A stretch of 39,599 nucleotides of DNA from JBOFLG01 sp051657745 (GTDB lineage Bacteria > Actinomycetota > Actinomycetes > Actinomycetales > Dermatophilaceae), in NCBI GenBank assembly GCA_051657745.1, contig JBOFLG010000055.1, forward strand, positions 1-39,599, written 5' to 3'. Positions 1 to 7,409 of this stretch are shown here, piece after piece. The position numbers were made by a program, and so were the translations under genes. The notes under the pieces were generated by a model. The model had not been told where the DNA came from and did not search any database. It worked only from the letters and a program-made list of their open reading frames with translations. The stretch's first letter is position 1, and each line of letters starts with the position of its first letter.

Positions 1-1155
1 CTGACCCACGAACCTGCCGTCGCGCTGGCGGAGCGGTTGGTGCGGATGACGCCCGCCCCCCTGACGCACGTCTTCCTCGCCGACTCGGGATCGGTGTCGG
101 TCGAGGTGGCGATGAAGGCCGCACTGCAGTGGCAGTTCGCGGCCGGGCGCCGGGGGCGCACCCGTTTCCTCACGATCCGAGGCGGGTACCACGGCGACAC
201 GTTTTCGCCGATGTCGGTGACCGACCCGGTCGGAGGAATGCACGCCCTGTTCCGCGGCATCCTGCCCGAGCATCTGTTCGCGCCGCGCCCGCCGGCCGGG
301 CTGCACCGCGGACCCGGTGACACCGAGTTCGACACCTGGGCCCGCGAGACGCGCACACTTGTTGCGGCACAGGCTGACTCGATTGCGGCAGTGATCCTGG
401 AACCGGTGCTCCAGGGCGCGGGCGGGATGCACGTCTACTCGCCGTCGGCGCTCAGACTGCTGCACGACCTGGCTCGCGAGGTCGGCGCGCTCGTCATCCA
501 TGACGAGATCGCGACGGGGTTCCACCGCACCGGCCCGCTCTGGGCCGCTGACCGCGTCACCGGCCGCGCGCGTGCCGGCAGAATCGACCTATTGGGCGAT
601 CGTGCCGGGCCGGGCAGAATCGACCTATTGGGCGATTGTGCCGGGGTGGGCAAGGCGGGCGAGGCGGGCGTCCCCGACATCCTGTGTGTGGGCAAGGCGC
701 TCACCGGGGGCTACCTTTCGCTCGCGGCAATGCTCTGCACCCGCGAGGTCGCGCTCGGGGTGTCCAGCGGCGCGGGAGGCGCGTTGATGCACGGCCCCAC
801 GTTCATGGGCAACCCGCTGGCCTGCGCCATCGCGAGCGCGAGCCTGGATCTGCTCGCCACCCGCGACACCGCCGGTGAGGTGGTGCGCATCGAGCGCCGG
901 CTGGGTGCGGGGCTTGAGCCGGCGTCATCCTTGGCGTCGGTTGCCGACGTCCGGGTGCTCGGCGCGGTCGGGGTGGTGCAGTTGCGCGAGCCGGTGCGGG
1001 CCGCAGAGGTGACCGCGGTGGCGCTCGAGCGCGGGGTGTGGCTACGGCCGTTCCGCGACCTGGTGTACACAATGCCGCCATACGTGACGGATGACGACGA
1101 CCTTGACCTCGTCACGAGTGCCATCACGGATGCCGTGGCGCGGGTTCACGGCTGA
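1..1155 (+). CDS. bioA: Adenosylmethionine-8-amino-7-oxononanoate aminotransferase, 5'-truncated by window edge
   Basis: Class III PLP-dependent aminotransferase that converts KAPA to DAPA with S-adenosylmethionine as amino donor, in cytosolic biotin synthesis. The reading frame is open from base 1, so the N-terminus lies outside the window; the first in-window ATG (46) is not the start. Visible landmarks are the SGSVSVEVAMKAALQW stretch, the HDEIATGFHRTG motif carrying the PLP-binding Asp, and CVGKALTGGYLSL with the PLP lysine. Between the Asp and Lys motifs, where the family normally has only a short loop, lie two copies of a 12-residue unit (GRIDLLGD...) encoded by a 36-bp tandem repeat. 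The frame is kept, but the loop is clearly longer than usual. The stop codon lies inside a terminator hairpin. bioF and bioD follow after an intervening minus-strand gene. Confidence 0.93.
   Translation: MTHEPAVALAERLVRMTPAPLTHVFLADSGSVSVEVAMKAALQWQFAAGRRGRTRFLTIRGGYHGDTFSPMSVTDPVGGMHALFRGILPEHLFAPRPPAGLHRGPGDTEFDTWARETRTLVAAQADSIAAVILEPVLQGAGGMHVYSPSALRLLHDLAREVGALVIHDEIATGFHRTGPLWAADRVTGRARAGRIDLLGDRAGPGRIDLLGDCAGVGKAGEAGVPDILCVGKALTGGYLSLAAMLCTREVALGVSSGAGGALMHGPTFMGNPLACAIASASLDLLATRDTAGEVVRIERRLGAGLEPASSLASVADVRVLGAVGVVQLREPVRAAEVTAVALERGVWLRPFRDLVYTMPPYVTDDDDLDLVTSAITDAVARVHG
577..648 (+). repeat. 36-bp tandem repeat (2 copies) inside bioA
   Basis: Units 577-612 and 613-648 begin with GGCAGAATCGACC and differ at only a few bases. 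The period of 36 keeps the reading frame and adds 12 residues per copy. The unit is more AT-rich than the surrounding bioA sequence (GAATCGACCTATTGGGCGAT), which suggests inserted repeat DNA rather than duplication of a bioA segment. Confidence 0.9.
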
Positions 1156-1181
1156 GCCGCCGTCCTCGTGGCGGCTCAGCC
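1150..1181. terminator. Hairpin terminator overlapping the bioA stop
   Basis: A 12-bp perfect stem (GGCTGAGCCGCC 1150-1161 / GGCGGCTCAGCC 1170-1181) with an 8-base loop. The bioA TGA (1153-1155) is within the left arm. No T-tract follows on the plus strand. It sits between convergent genes, so it may stop transcription from both sides. Confidence 0.6.
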
Positions 1182-1242
1182 GCCAACGGCCAACGGCCAA
1201 CGGCCAACGGCCAACGGCCAACGGCCAACGGCCAACGGCCAA
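1182..1242. repeat. Heptanucleotide tandem repeat (GCCAACG)8
   Basis: Eight perfect GCCAACG units (1182-1237) plus a partial ninth, directly abutting the bioA terminator hairpin. The 7-bp period and intergenic position make it non-coding; copy number is likely unstable. Confidence 0.95.
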
Positions 1243-1252
1243 GCAGATCGCG

Positions 1253-2050
1253 TCACGGCGGCGGGGTGTGGGGAGTGGCAGCCGCGAGTGCCTCGAGCTC
1301 GGCCCGCCACTGAGCGACCTCCTGGCGACCCAACCCGGTGAGTTGCACGGTTCCGGACCGGACCCACCACAACTCGCCGGTCGTGAGCAGGCCGGAGTCG
1401 CGGAACCACTCGAGCCAGGTGTCCAGCAGCCTCCCGCGGATCCCGGTGACCTCACCGAGGCGTCGAGGATGCGCCCACTTGGCGCCCGACAGACACCCGC
1501 CGATCATCAGCGCCTCCGAGCCGAGCGGGAGCGGCGGCAGGTCCGGCACGCGCTGCCGTTCCCGCCAGACAATCCGGGCCACGGGCAGAGCGACAAAGCC
1601 CGCGACGAGCAGCGCGACGAAGATCCGGAGAAACGCGTCGTCGTCGATCACGAACCGGCCGAGAACGAACGCCACCAGTGTCGTGGCAGCGATGGCTGGC
1701 AGGCTCCGCACGACCCGCCACGGGGCATAGTCGCTGCCGAGGCGGCGACGCCACGACGCCGGCAACTCGGCGAGCCCGACCAGCAAGGCCGCCGCAGTCA
1801 GCGACCACCAGCCACCGACGTCGGCCTCGGCGCGGTACGCCCCGAGCATGGCGGCCGTACCGAGGAGTCCACGGTGGAGCACCAGCCACGCCGTGGTTCG
1901 GCGGTCGTGCAGGTGCGCCCCGTCCACTGCGGCCAGCGCCTCCCGGGCCGCGACAGGGTCGTGCAGGGAGAACATCTCGGGGTAGGTGAGCCGTGCAGGC
2001 TGCTCCGAGGAATCCGCGCCCGACGAATCCGCCAGGCTCACCGGTGCCAC
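1253..2050 (-). CDS. Hypothetical membrane protein with possible C-terminal winged-helix-like segment
   Basis: A 265-residue protein with a GTG start at 2050. After a hydrophilic N-terminus, four hydrophobic segments are visible at about residues 52-72, 79-99, 112-133 and 139-162, so an integral membrane protein is likely. The C-terminal 80 residues (LGEVTGIRGRLLDTWLEWF, then a hairpin-like stretch and LTGLGRQEVAQW) resemble the recognition helix and wing of MarR/PadR-type folds, but this is a visual impression only. No family was recognised. The gene is convergent with bioA and divergent from bioF, so it is transcribed against the bio genes and is probably not part of the biotin pathway. Codon use is normal for the window. 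Confidence 0.75.
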   Translation of the reverse strand: MAPVSLADSSGADSSEQPARLTYPEMFSLHDPVAAREALAAVDGAHLHDRRTTAWLVLHRGLLGTAAMLGAYRAEADVGGWWSLTAAALLVGLAELPASWRRRLGSDYAPWRVVRSLPAIAATTLVAFVLGRFVIDDDAFLRIFVALLVAGFVALPVARIVWRERQRVPDLPPLPLGSEALMIGGCLSGAKWAHPRRLGEVTGIRGRLLDTWLEWFRDSGLLTTGELWWVRSGTVQLTGLGRQEVAQWRAELEALAAATPHTPPP

Positions 2051-2077
2051 CTCAGCTCAGCTCGCGCGACCGTGATG

Positions 2078-2124
2078 CCCGTCATGACGGGAGTGTCGCA
2101 CCCGGATGACGCGACGTCATCCGG
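2078..2124. promoter_or_regulatory. Two palindromes upstream of bioF (candidate operators)
   Basis: A perfect 14-bp palindrome CCCGTCATGACGGG (2078-2091) is followed by CCGGATGACG-CGA-CGTCATCCGG (2102-2124, 10-bp arms). Both lie in the 357-bp divergent gap between the minus-strand membrane gene (start 2050) and bioF (start 2408), a natural place for repressor sites. The second one is built from the GGATGACG word that recurs throughout the window, so it may belong to that family instead. The rest of the gap (2125-2407) shows only an imperfect duplicated AAGGCCAG(T/C)AAC segment near 2336-2375. Confidence 0.4.
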
Positions 2125-2407
2125 TCAATCAGCGACGTGGCGTGCCCCGGCTCGCCGGGTCGACGTCGCCCCTGGTATCAGCGACATCGACCCTGGTGGC
2201 GTACCGCGCGCACTGACCGACGACGGCGGTGGCCCCATTCACGCCACCGGGCTCCGGCACGGAGCCGGAGGACACCATCGAGAACGCCGTGCGGCAATCG
2301 GGTTGGCGCACCACGAAGGGCAACGGGGCCGGCGAAAGGCCAGTAACAGGGTCGGTGGAAGGCCAGCAACGGGGCCGAACGTCCGACAGTCGTGGCAGGA
2401 TCGGGGG

Positions 2408-3544
2408 GTGCCTCACCCGCTGGATTGGCTTCGCGAGGCCGCCGATGACCGCGACGCTGCGGGTCTCACCCGGCGGCTCTCGGTCACCAGCGGCGACGTA
2501 CTCGACCTGGCCGGAAACGACTATCTGGGGCTGCGGCGGCATCCGGTGGTGGTGGCCGCAGCGGTTCACGCGGCGCAGAAGCACGGCACCGGCGCGGGCG
2601 CATCACGCCTGGTCACCGGCACCCTCGACGTGCACGACCAGCTTGAGACCGCGCTCACTGAACTCACCGGCGCACCGTCGGCGCTGGTGCTGTCCACCGG
2701 GTACGCCGCCAACCTCGCCGTGCTCTCCGCGCTCGCCGACGCCGGCACCCTGGTGGTCAGCGACGAGCACGCGCACGCCTCCCTCATCGACGGCTGCCGG
2801 CTGGCCCGCGCCGCGGTGTCGGTGAACCGGCACAACGACCTCGAGCATGTGGCCGAGTTGCTGGCTCTCCGCGAAGGTCCCCGTGCGGTCGTCGTCGTGG
2901 AGTCGGTGTACTCGGTGCTCGGCGACGCCGCCCCGGTGGCTGAGTTGGTCGCGCTCACCGCCGAGGCCGACGCGCTGCTCGTCGTCGACGAGGCACACGC
3001 CCTCGGGGTGGTCGGGCCCGGCGGGAGCGGGCTGGTCGCGGCCGCGGGGGCCGCCGAGGCCGAACACGTCATCGTGACCGCCACCCTCTCGAAGTCGTTC
3101 GCTGCCCAGGGCGGTGTCGTGCTCGCCTCCCCCGTGGTCCGCGAACACCTGGTCAACACCGCGCGTCCGTTCGTGTACGACACCGGGCTCGCACCCGCGT
3201 CCGCCGGCGCCGCACTCGCCGCCATCTCCATGCTCCGCAACCACCCCGAACTGGTGGTGCGGGTGCACGCCAACGCGGGCCGCCTCGCCGACGCCTGCGG
3301 CATCCGCCCGCCGGCCGGCGCCGTGATGTCGGTGCCGATGCGGGGTCCGTTCGAGGCCGTGACCGCGGTCGAGCAGGCGCGCGCGGCCGGCATCCGGGTG
3401 GGGTGCTTCCGCCCACCGTCGACCCCCGACGGGTCGTCGCGGCTGCGGCTCACCGGGCACGCCGATCACACCACCGACGACCTCGACCATGCCTGCGCAG
3501 TGCTCGCACAGCTGGTCGGCACACCGGTCTCCATCGGTGGCTGA
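2408..3544 (+). CDS. bioF: 8-amino-7-oxononanoate synthase (KAPA synthase)
   Basis: PLP-dependent alpha-oxoamine synthase that condenses pimeloyl thioester with L-alanine, giving the substrate of BioA. The 378-residue protein has the family's usual length. Landmarks are NDYLGLRRHP, the substrate/PLP segment GTGAGASRLVTGT, DEAHALGVVGPGG with the PLP Asp, and the PLP lysine in TATLSKSFAAQGG. The frame is open upstream as far as 1091, but sequence before 2408 lacks family similarity and runs antisense over another gene. GTG at 2408 is chosen because GGCAGGA lies 7 bases upstream and family similarity starts just after it. It overlaps bioD by 8 bp, indicating translational coupling. Confidence 0.95.
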   Translation: MPHPLDWLREAADDRDAAGLTRRLSVTSGDVLDLAGNDYLGLRRHPVVVAAAVHAAQKHGTGAGASRLVTGTLDVHDQLETALTELTGAPSALVLSTGYAANLAVLSALADAGTLVVSDEHAHASLIDGCRLARAAVSVNRHNDLEHVAELLALREGPRAVVVVESVYSVLGDAAPVAELVALTAEADALLVVDEAHALGVVGPGGSGLVAAAGAAEAEHVIVTATLSKSFAAQGGVVLASPVVREHLVNTARPFVYDTGLAPASAGAALAAISMLRNHPELVVRVHANAGRLADACGIRPPAGAVMSVPMRGPFEAVTAVEQARAAGIRVGCFRPPSTPDGSSRLRLTGHADHTTDDLDHACAVLAQLVGTPVSIGG

Positions 3545-4241
3545 CCCGCGCGCCCTGCCATCGGTGGTGCTTGTCACCGGCACCGGCACCGACGTGGGCA
3601 AGACCGTGGCGACGGCTGCGCTGGCGGTGCTGGTCCGGTCGCGCGGCACCGACGTCACCGTGCTCAAACCGGCCCAGACCGGAGTGGCCTCGGGCGAGCC
3701 CGGCGACGTCGACGTCATCCGCCACCTCGCGGGCGACATCCGTACCCACGAGACGGTGCGGCTGCGCGACCCGCTCTCCCCCGAGGCCGCCGCCCGGCGG
3801 GAGGGGATGACGCTGCCACTGGTGGCCGCGCACGCCCGGCGAGTGCGTGAACTCACCGCCGAGGCGCCGGTGGTGCTGGTCGAAGGGTCCGGCGGGTTGC
3901 TCGTGCGGCTCGACTCCCGCGGGGGCACGCTCGCCGACCTCGGAGTCGCGCTGCGCTATCAGGGGATCTCCTGCGGCGCGGTGCTGGTGGCCTCCGCGGG
4001 GCTCGGGGTGCTGAGCACCGCGGCGCTGACCGCTGAAGCGTTGGCGGCGCGCTCGGTGCCGCTGCTCGGCGTCGTGGTGGGGTCGTACCCGGCCGAGCCC
4101 GGGCTCGCTGAGACCGAGAACCTCCACGACCTGCCGCGGGTCACCGGTGCACCGCTGTGGGGCGTCATCCCCGACGGCGCCGGCCGGATGACGCCGGCCG
4201 CCTTCGCCGCGGCCGCGCCGGGATGGTTCACGATCACCTGA
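3537..4241 (+). CDS. bioD: ATP-dependent dethiobiotin synthetase
   Basis: Cytosolic enzyme that carboxylates DAPA with CO2 and closes the ureido ring using ATP. The P-loop VTGTGTDVGKT is about ten residues from the chosen GTG start; LKPAQTGV and VEGSGGLLV are the family's second and third conserved blocks. Predicted length is 234 residues, normal for BioD. The start at 3537 overlaps the bioF stop (3542-3544); an upstream ATG at 3489 would add 16 residues without family similarity, so it was not used. bioB is not in the window, so the final step must be encoded elsewhere. Confidence 0.94.
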   Translation: MADPRALPSVVLVTGTGTDVGKTVATAALAVLVRSRGTDVTVLKPAQTGVASGEPGDVDVIRHLAGDIRTHETVRLRDPLSPEAAARREGMTLPLVAAHARRVRELTAEAPVVLVEGSGGLLVRLDSRGGTLADLGVALRYQGISCGAVLVASAGLGVLSTAALTAEALAARSVPLLGVVVGSYPAEPGLAETENLHDLPRVTGAPLWGVIPDGAGRMTPAAFAAAAPGWFTIT

Positions 4242-4287
4242 GCGGTGCGAACTCACGACCGTACCGCCCCACAACCCCCGTCATGGC

Positions 4288-4300
4288 TAGTGTTGTCGGA
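4288..4300 (+). promoter_or_regulatory. Leaderless-type -10 element of the NYN gene
   Basis: TAGTGT (4288-4293) fits TANNNT and lies 6 bases before the ATG at 4300, so transcription would begin at or next to the start codon. No ribosome-binding site is visible and the -35 region is weak. The same arrangement recurs at several genes in this window. Confidence 0.5.
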
Positions 4301-5034
4301 TGCGGGTCGGGGTTTACGTGGACGGGTACAACTTGTACTACGGGGGTCGATCATGTTGTGGGAGAGGTTCGCTCGGGTGGCGTTGGCTCGATGTCCGTCG
4401 TCTTGTGGAGAACGTCATCCGAACACCGGGCGCCTGGTCCGGCACGACACTCCAGCGTGTGGTCTATTGCACCGCGCGTGTGGATGCGGTGACGAACCCG
4501 TCAGCCGCAGCAGATCAGGACGTCTACCTCAAGGCGTTGATCGCCAGTGGTTCGGTGGACTGGATCGAGTACGGCACCTACGTCGCCCGCACAAAACGGG
4601 CGCTCCTCGCAATCGACCATCCGCAGTCGAGGAGGCCCGAGATCCTCACTTCGCAGTGGCCGGTCATGGTTCAGGACGGCTCGGGAGCCCCCGTCCGCGA
4701 CGCCAGATTCATGGTCTCGTACCTGCACCTGGAGGAGAAGGGAAGCGACGTCAACGTCGCGTCACATCTCTTGATTGACGTGCTTGACCGGCAGGTCGAC
4801 GCCGCTGTCGTGGTCTCCAACGACAGCGACTTGGCGTACCCGCTGAAGCAGGCCCGTCGTCGTGTCCCCGTTGGCCTGATCAACCCTCGCGACGCCCCGA
4901 CCGCGGGCTCGCTTCGGGGTACTCAGTCCGAAGGAGTGGGACAGCACTGGTGGTGGAAGCTCCACGCCTCGGCCTACGTCACGAACCAGCTCAGCGACTC
5001 GGTCGGAGGTCAGACCAAGCCCCCCGGGTGGTGA
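4300..5034 (+). CDS. NYN-domain protein (PIN-like predicted ribonuclease, LabA/DUF88 type)
   Basis: A 244-residue protein with the NYN signature: VGVYVDGYNLYYGG at the N-terminus (first acidic site), EEKGSDVNVASHLLIDVL in the middle, and AAVVVSNDSDLAYPLKQARR followed by VPVGLINP. These Asp clusters form the metal site of NYN/PIN nucleases, so RNA cleavage is the likely activity; the substrate cannot be read from sequence. Transcription appears leaderless. A short promoter-terminator unit lies 15-85 bp after the stop, with no downstream gene in the same unit. NYN proteins act in RNA turnover or as toxin-like nucleases; nothing here shows a protein antitoxin. Confidence 0.88.
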   Translation: MRVGVYVDGYNLYYGGRSCCGRGSLGWRWLDVRRLVENVIRTPGAWSGTTLQRVVYCTARVDAVTNPSAAADQDVYLKALIASGSVDWIEYGTYVARTKRALLAIDHPQSRRPEILTSQWPVMVQDGSGAPVRDARFMVSYLHLEEKGSDVNVASHLLIDVLDRQVDAAVVVSNDSDLAYPLKQARRRVPVGLINPRDAPTAGSLRGTQSEGVGQHWWWKLHASAYVTNQLSDSVGGQTKPPGW

Positions 5035-5048
5035 ATCACACTGAGGGC

Positions 5049-5076
5049 TTGGTGTCTAGCACTGGACCTGTATAGT
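5049..5076 (+). promoter_or_regulatory. Sigma70-like promoter just upstream of a terminator
   Basis: TTGGTG (5049-5054), a 16-base spacer, then TATAGT (5071-5076). The spacer holds a partly palindromic GTGTCTAGCAC, a possible operator. Transcription would start near 5083 and meet the hairpin at 5092, giving a very short RNA. This is one of the best-looking -35/-10 pairs in the window. Confidence 0.5.
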
Positions 5077-5082
5077 GGTAGG

Positions 5083-5119
5083 CACTTACTCACCCGGCCC
5101 CTCGTGGGCCGGGTCTTTT
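5083..5119 (+). ncRNA. Candidate tiny RNA between promoter and terminator
   Basis: Inferred transcript of about 36 bases running from the predicted start near 5083 to the T-run at 5115-5119. Most of it is the terminator hairpin. It holds no plausible ORF. It could be a decoy or attenuator RNA, or the terminator could simply serve the NYN gene. Confidence 0.25.
5092..5119 (+). terminator. Rho-independent terminator after the NYN gene
   Basis: A 9-bp perfect GC-rich stem (ACCCGGCCC / GGGCCGGGT, 5092-5100 and 5106-5114) with a 5-base CTCGT loop followed by CTTTT. The T-run makes it the clearest intrinsic terminator in the window. Confidence 0.85.
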
Positions 5120-5467
5120 CATGTGGTCCGAGAACCGGTGTTGGCCTCTTGGTGAAAGGCTCGCTGCGCACCCGCCGCCTCGCCCGCGACTAGAACGCCG
5201 TCCCGAGCACGCCGAGGCGACGGTCAGGTGGACCATGATCGCCCTGATGACCCGCGGCGGTCGCAGCCGTCTGGTCGTCGGGATCCTCGACTCCATCACG
5301 GGCACGGTCCGGCCCGCGACGAGCGCACCGACCATCGGGCCCGCGCGGGTGATGGTCGGGTTGTCTGTCGCCGGTGCAGGTCTTTAGGGTGTCTTGGGTT
5401 GCCGCGCGGGTCGCGGCGACTCGACCCATGGTGTCGCTCGGGCGCCGTGTACAGAGGGGGACATCAG
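5120..5467. other. Gap without a convincing gene
   Basis: Short open frames exist on both strands (5121-5387 plus, 5090-5335 minus), but neither has a ribosome-binding site, recognisable motif or clean codon bias. The end of the gap carries AGAGGGGG, the binding site for the next gene. Otherwise I see nothing in it. Confidence 0.5.
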
Positions 5468-5911
5468 ATGTCGTCATCGGTTGCCGCGTCCGCTGCACCT
5501 GATCCGGGGCAGTTCGGCCACAGCTTCGCCTCCCCGCACGACGGTGAGTCGTTCGACGAGTTCCAGGCTCGGTATCGGGCGTCGATCCCCCCGGTGCTGT
5601 ACGTACCGCTCGTCGCCCCGGCGGCGGATGGCGCAGCGGTGCAGGTGGAGATGCGGACGACCGCAGACCAGCGTGTCGCGCTGCTCGTCTACACCGCGCT
5701 GGACCGCCTCATGCACTGTTGCGGGCCGCATCAGCCATTCGCGGTGCTCCCGACGACCAGTCTGGACACGGTGCGCGCCTCGAGCCCGTTCGATGTGGTC
5801 TACGTGGACCTCGTCATCCCGGAGGAGTTGCGCCGCACCGCGGATGGCGCACCGCCAGCGCCCGATTCGGCCACGGGTGGCGGCTCCGCCGGGCCCGAGG
5901 GGATGTCGTGA
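5468..5911 (+). CDS. SAV_915-like family protein, first gene of type VII-like operon
   Basis: A 147-residue protein. Its core (PPVLYVPLVAPAADG, then VQVEMRTTADQRVALLVYT, LDRLMHCCGPHQPFAVLP and a DVVYVDLVIPEELRR ending) resembles the SAV_915 family of small actinomycete proteins, which have an SseB-like feel. The function of that family is unknown. ATG at 5468 is preceded by AGAGGGGG with a 7-base gap. The C-terminal 25 residues are Gly/Ala/Pro-rich. The stop overlaps the next gene's GTG by 4 bp, so this gene probably leads a co-translated five-gene operon. It may be a chaperone or regulator of the secretion-related genes that follow, but this is inference from position. Confidence 0.7.
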   Translation: MSSSVAASAAPDPGQFGHSFASPHDGESFDEFQARYRASIPPVLYVPLVAPAADGAAVQVEMRTTADQRVALLVYTALDRLMHCCGPHQPFAVLPTTSLDTVRASSPFDVVYVDLVIPEELRRTADGAPPAPDSATGGGSAGPEGMS

Positions 5912-6210
5912 ACGGGTTCGCGCTCTCGTCCGGCAAACTGCGCGCGGCGGCGCGGGCCCACGCCGCGGCTGCGGCGACGGTGGATGGCGCTGCGCCGGAA
6001 CAGCCTGGGTCGGTTGACGGTGGGGAGGGCACGCCGCACGTGCTGCTCATCCTCGCCGACCTCGGCGCCGACGCCGACGCTCTGGCCCGGCTCAACGACG
6101 GCACGGCGGTCGCGTTGACCTCGGTCGCCGACACCACCGACATGACCGACTGCGAGGCCGCGGCCCGGCTGCGGTTGACCGACCTGGACGTTGCGGGGGG
6201 TCGGCGGTGA
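5908..6210 (+). CDS. Small ESX-like protein of the type VII-like operon
   Basis: A 100-residue protein starting at GTG 5908, which overlaps the preceding TGA. The N-terminal half (GFALSSGKLRAAARAHAAAA) is Ala-rich and predicted helical, as in WXG100/ESX partners, but no WxG is present. The middle (TPHVLLILADLGADADALARL) and the T/D-rich end are less typical. Size and position directly before a large WXG/LXG-like protein suggest a dedicated partner or chaperone that forms a helical heterodimer with the effector. The start gives an exact 4-bp overlap on both sides. Confidence 0.6.
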   Translation: MNGFALSSGKLRAAARAHAAAAATVDGAAPEQPGSVDGGEGTPHVLLILADLGADADALARLNDGTAVALTSVADTTDMTDCEAAARLRLTDLDVAGGRR

Positions 6211-7409
6211 TCGATACCGAACTGCCCGGGTCGTTCGCCTCGCTGTCCGGTGTGGCGACCTGGCTGGAGGATCTTGCCGGCGCGATGGAGTCCGCCGGTG
6301 ACGATGCCGCCCGTGCGCGCTCCGGGGCGGGGAGCGACTGGGAGGGGGCCAGTCATGACGCCTACGACGACCATGCCGGCCAGGTGATCAGTGCCGGCAA
6401 TCGACGTGCCGCGGTGGTGCGCCGGTGCGCGGACGCGGTCCAGACGTTCGCGTGGGAGTTGCGGTCCTGCCAGGCGCAGATGGTCTCGCATCGGGAGCGG
6501 GCGGTGGCCGGGGGTCTGGAGGTGTCGGGCCTGTGGATCCGTCAGCCGCCGCATCCGCTGCTGCCCGGGCCGCCGCTGCTGATGGCCACCCCGGCGCAGC
6601 TGCGTGCGGAGCAGCAGTGCCGTGACGAGTTCGCCGATGCGGTGGCTCGGCTGGAGTTGTACGAGGACCTGGCTCGCGAGGTGCGGGCGACGTTCAATCG
6701 GGTCGATGCCAGTGTGGAGTCGACGCTGGCCCCGGCTCAGCAGGAGGCGGCGTCGGAGTCGGGGCTGGACGTGCTGCTGCGGCACGCGAAGGGCGTCGCC
6801 GAACGCACCGGGAACGCGGCCGACTTCATCGATGGGGCGTTCACAGTGCGGGAACGTGACCTGCGCAAGGCCGCAAAATTGGCGGCGGTGTCGTTGGCGG
6901 CGTCACGCTCGGGCAACCCGGCGGTGCGCCACGGAACCAAGGCGCCAACCCCTGAGGGGTTGGCGAATGCGTCCAAGCCGGGCACGGCTGCGGCGAGGGT
7001 GATGGCGACCGCCGATGATGTCGCCCGGTGGGGTAGGTACCTGAAGTACGGCGGCCCGATCATCGGGCTGGTCGGGTCCGGTATCGCACTCAGTCAGGGC
7101 GAGCCGCCGAGTCAGGTGGTCGTGGCGTACCTCGCCGGCATCGCCGGCGGCGCCATCGCCGGCGCGGCGATCGCCGGGACCATACTGGGCGGATCGGTAG
7201 TCCTCGCCGGCGTCGCCGTGGTCCTGGCCAGCGGGTTGACGGCAGCGGGTGCGACCGCCGCGTGGAATGCCTGGGTGCCCGACGATGTCCGGGAGTCGAT
7301 CGATCGAGGCCTGGTCGACGCCTGGGACTGGACGAAGGAGACCGCATCCGACGCGTGGGGCGACGCCACCGACGCAGCGTCCGGCGCGTGGAAGAACGTG
7401 TTCGGGTGA
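6207..7409 (+). CDS. WXG/LXG-like type VII secretion substrate with glycine-zipper segment
   Basis: A 400-residue protein. The N-terminal 100 residues are helical with W45-E46-G47 in SDWEGASHDAYDDHA, a WxG-type turn as in ESX/WXG100 helical hairpins. A longer helical region follows (about 130-200). Residues ~283-355 are hydrophobic and small-residue-rich (AGIAGGAIAGAAIAGTILGG), a glycine-zipper pattern typical of membrane-inserting or pore-forming effectors. The C-terminus is short and Trp/Ala-rich (AWDWTKETASDAWGDATDAA). No signal peptide and no catalytic domain were recognised. GTG at 6207 overlaps the preceding stop by 4 bp. Likely a secreted effector with a membrane-active domain; the ESX ATPase and channel genes are not in the window, so the export route is inferred. 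Confidence 0.7.
   Translation: MIDTELPGSFASLSGVATWLEDLAGAMESAGDDAARARSGAGSDWEGASHDAYDDHAGQVISAGNRRAAVVRRCADAVQTFAWELRSCQAQMVSHRERAVAGGLEVSGLWIRQPPHPLLPGPPLLMATPAQLRAEQQCRDEFADAVARLELYEDLAREVRATFNRVDASVESTLAPAQQEAASESGLDVLLRHAKGVAERTGNAADFIDGAFTVRERDLRKAAKLAAVSLAASRSGNPAVRHGTKAPTPEGLANASKPGTAAARVMATADDVARWGRYLKYGGPIIGLVGSGIALSQGEPPSQVVVAYLAGIAGGAIAGAAIAGTILGGSVVLAGVAVVLASGLTAAGATAAWNAWVPDDVRESIDRGLVDAWDWTKETASDAWGDATDAASGAWKNVFG

Noticed and set aside
1091..2407. Long open plus-strand stretch upstream of bioF in the same frame
   Set aside because: It runs antisense to the 1253-2050 gene, has Arg/Pro/Gln-rich composition and no family similarity; bioF begins at 2408.
2566..3928. Long minus-strand frames opposite bioF and bioD
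   Set aside because: Their products are low-complexity Ala/Ser/Thr or Gly/His/Arg sequences from the mirror of G/C third positions; the plus genes explain the DNA.
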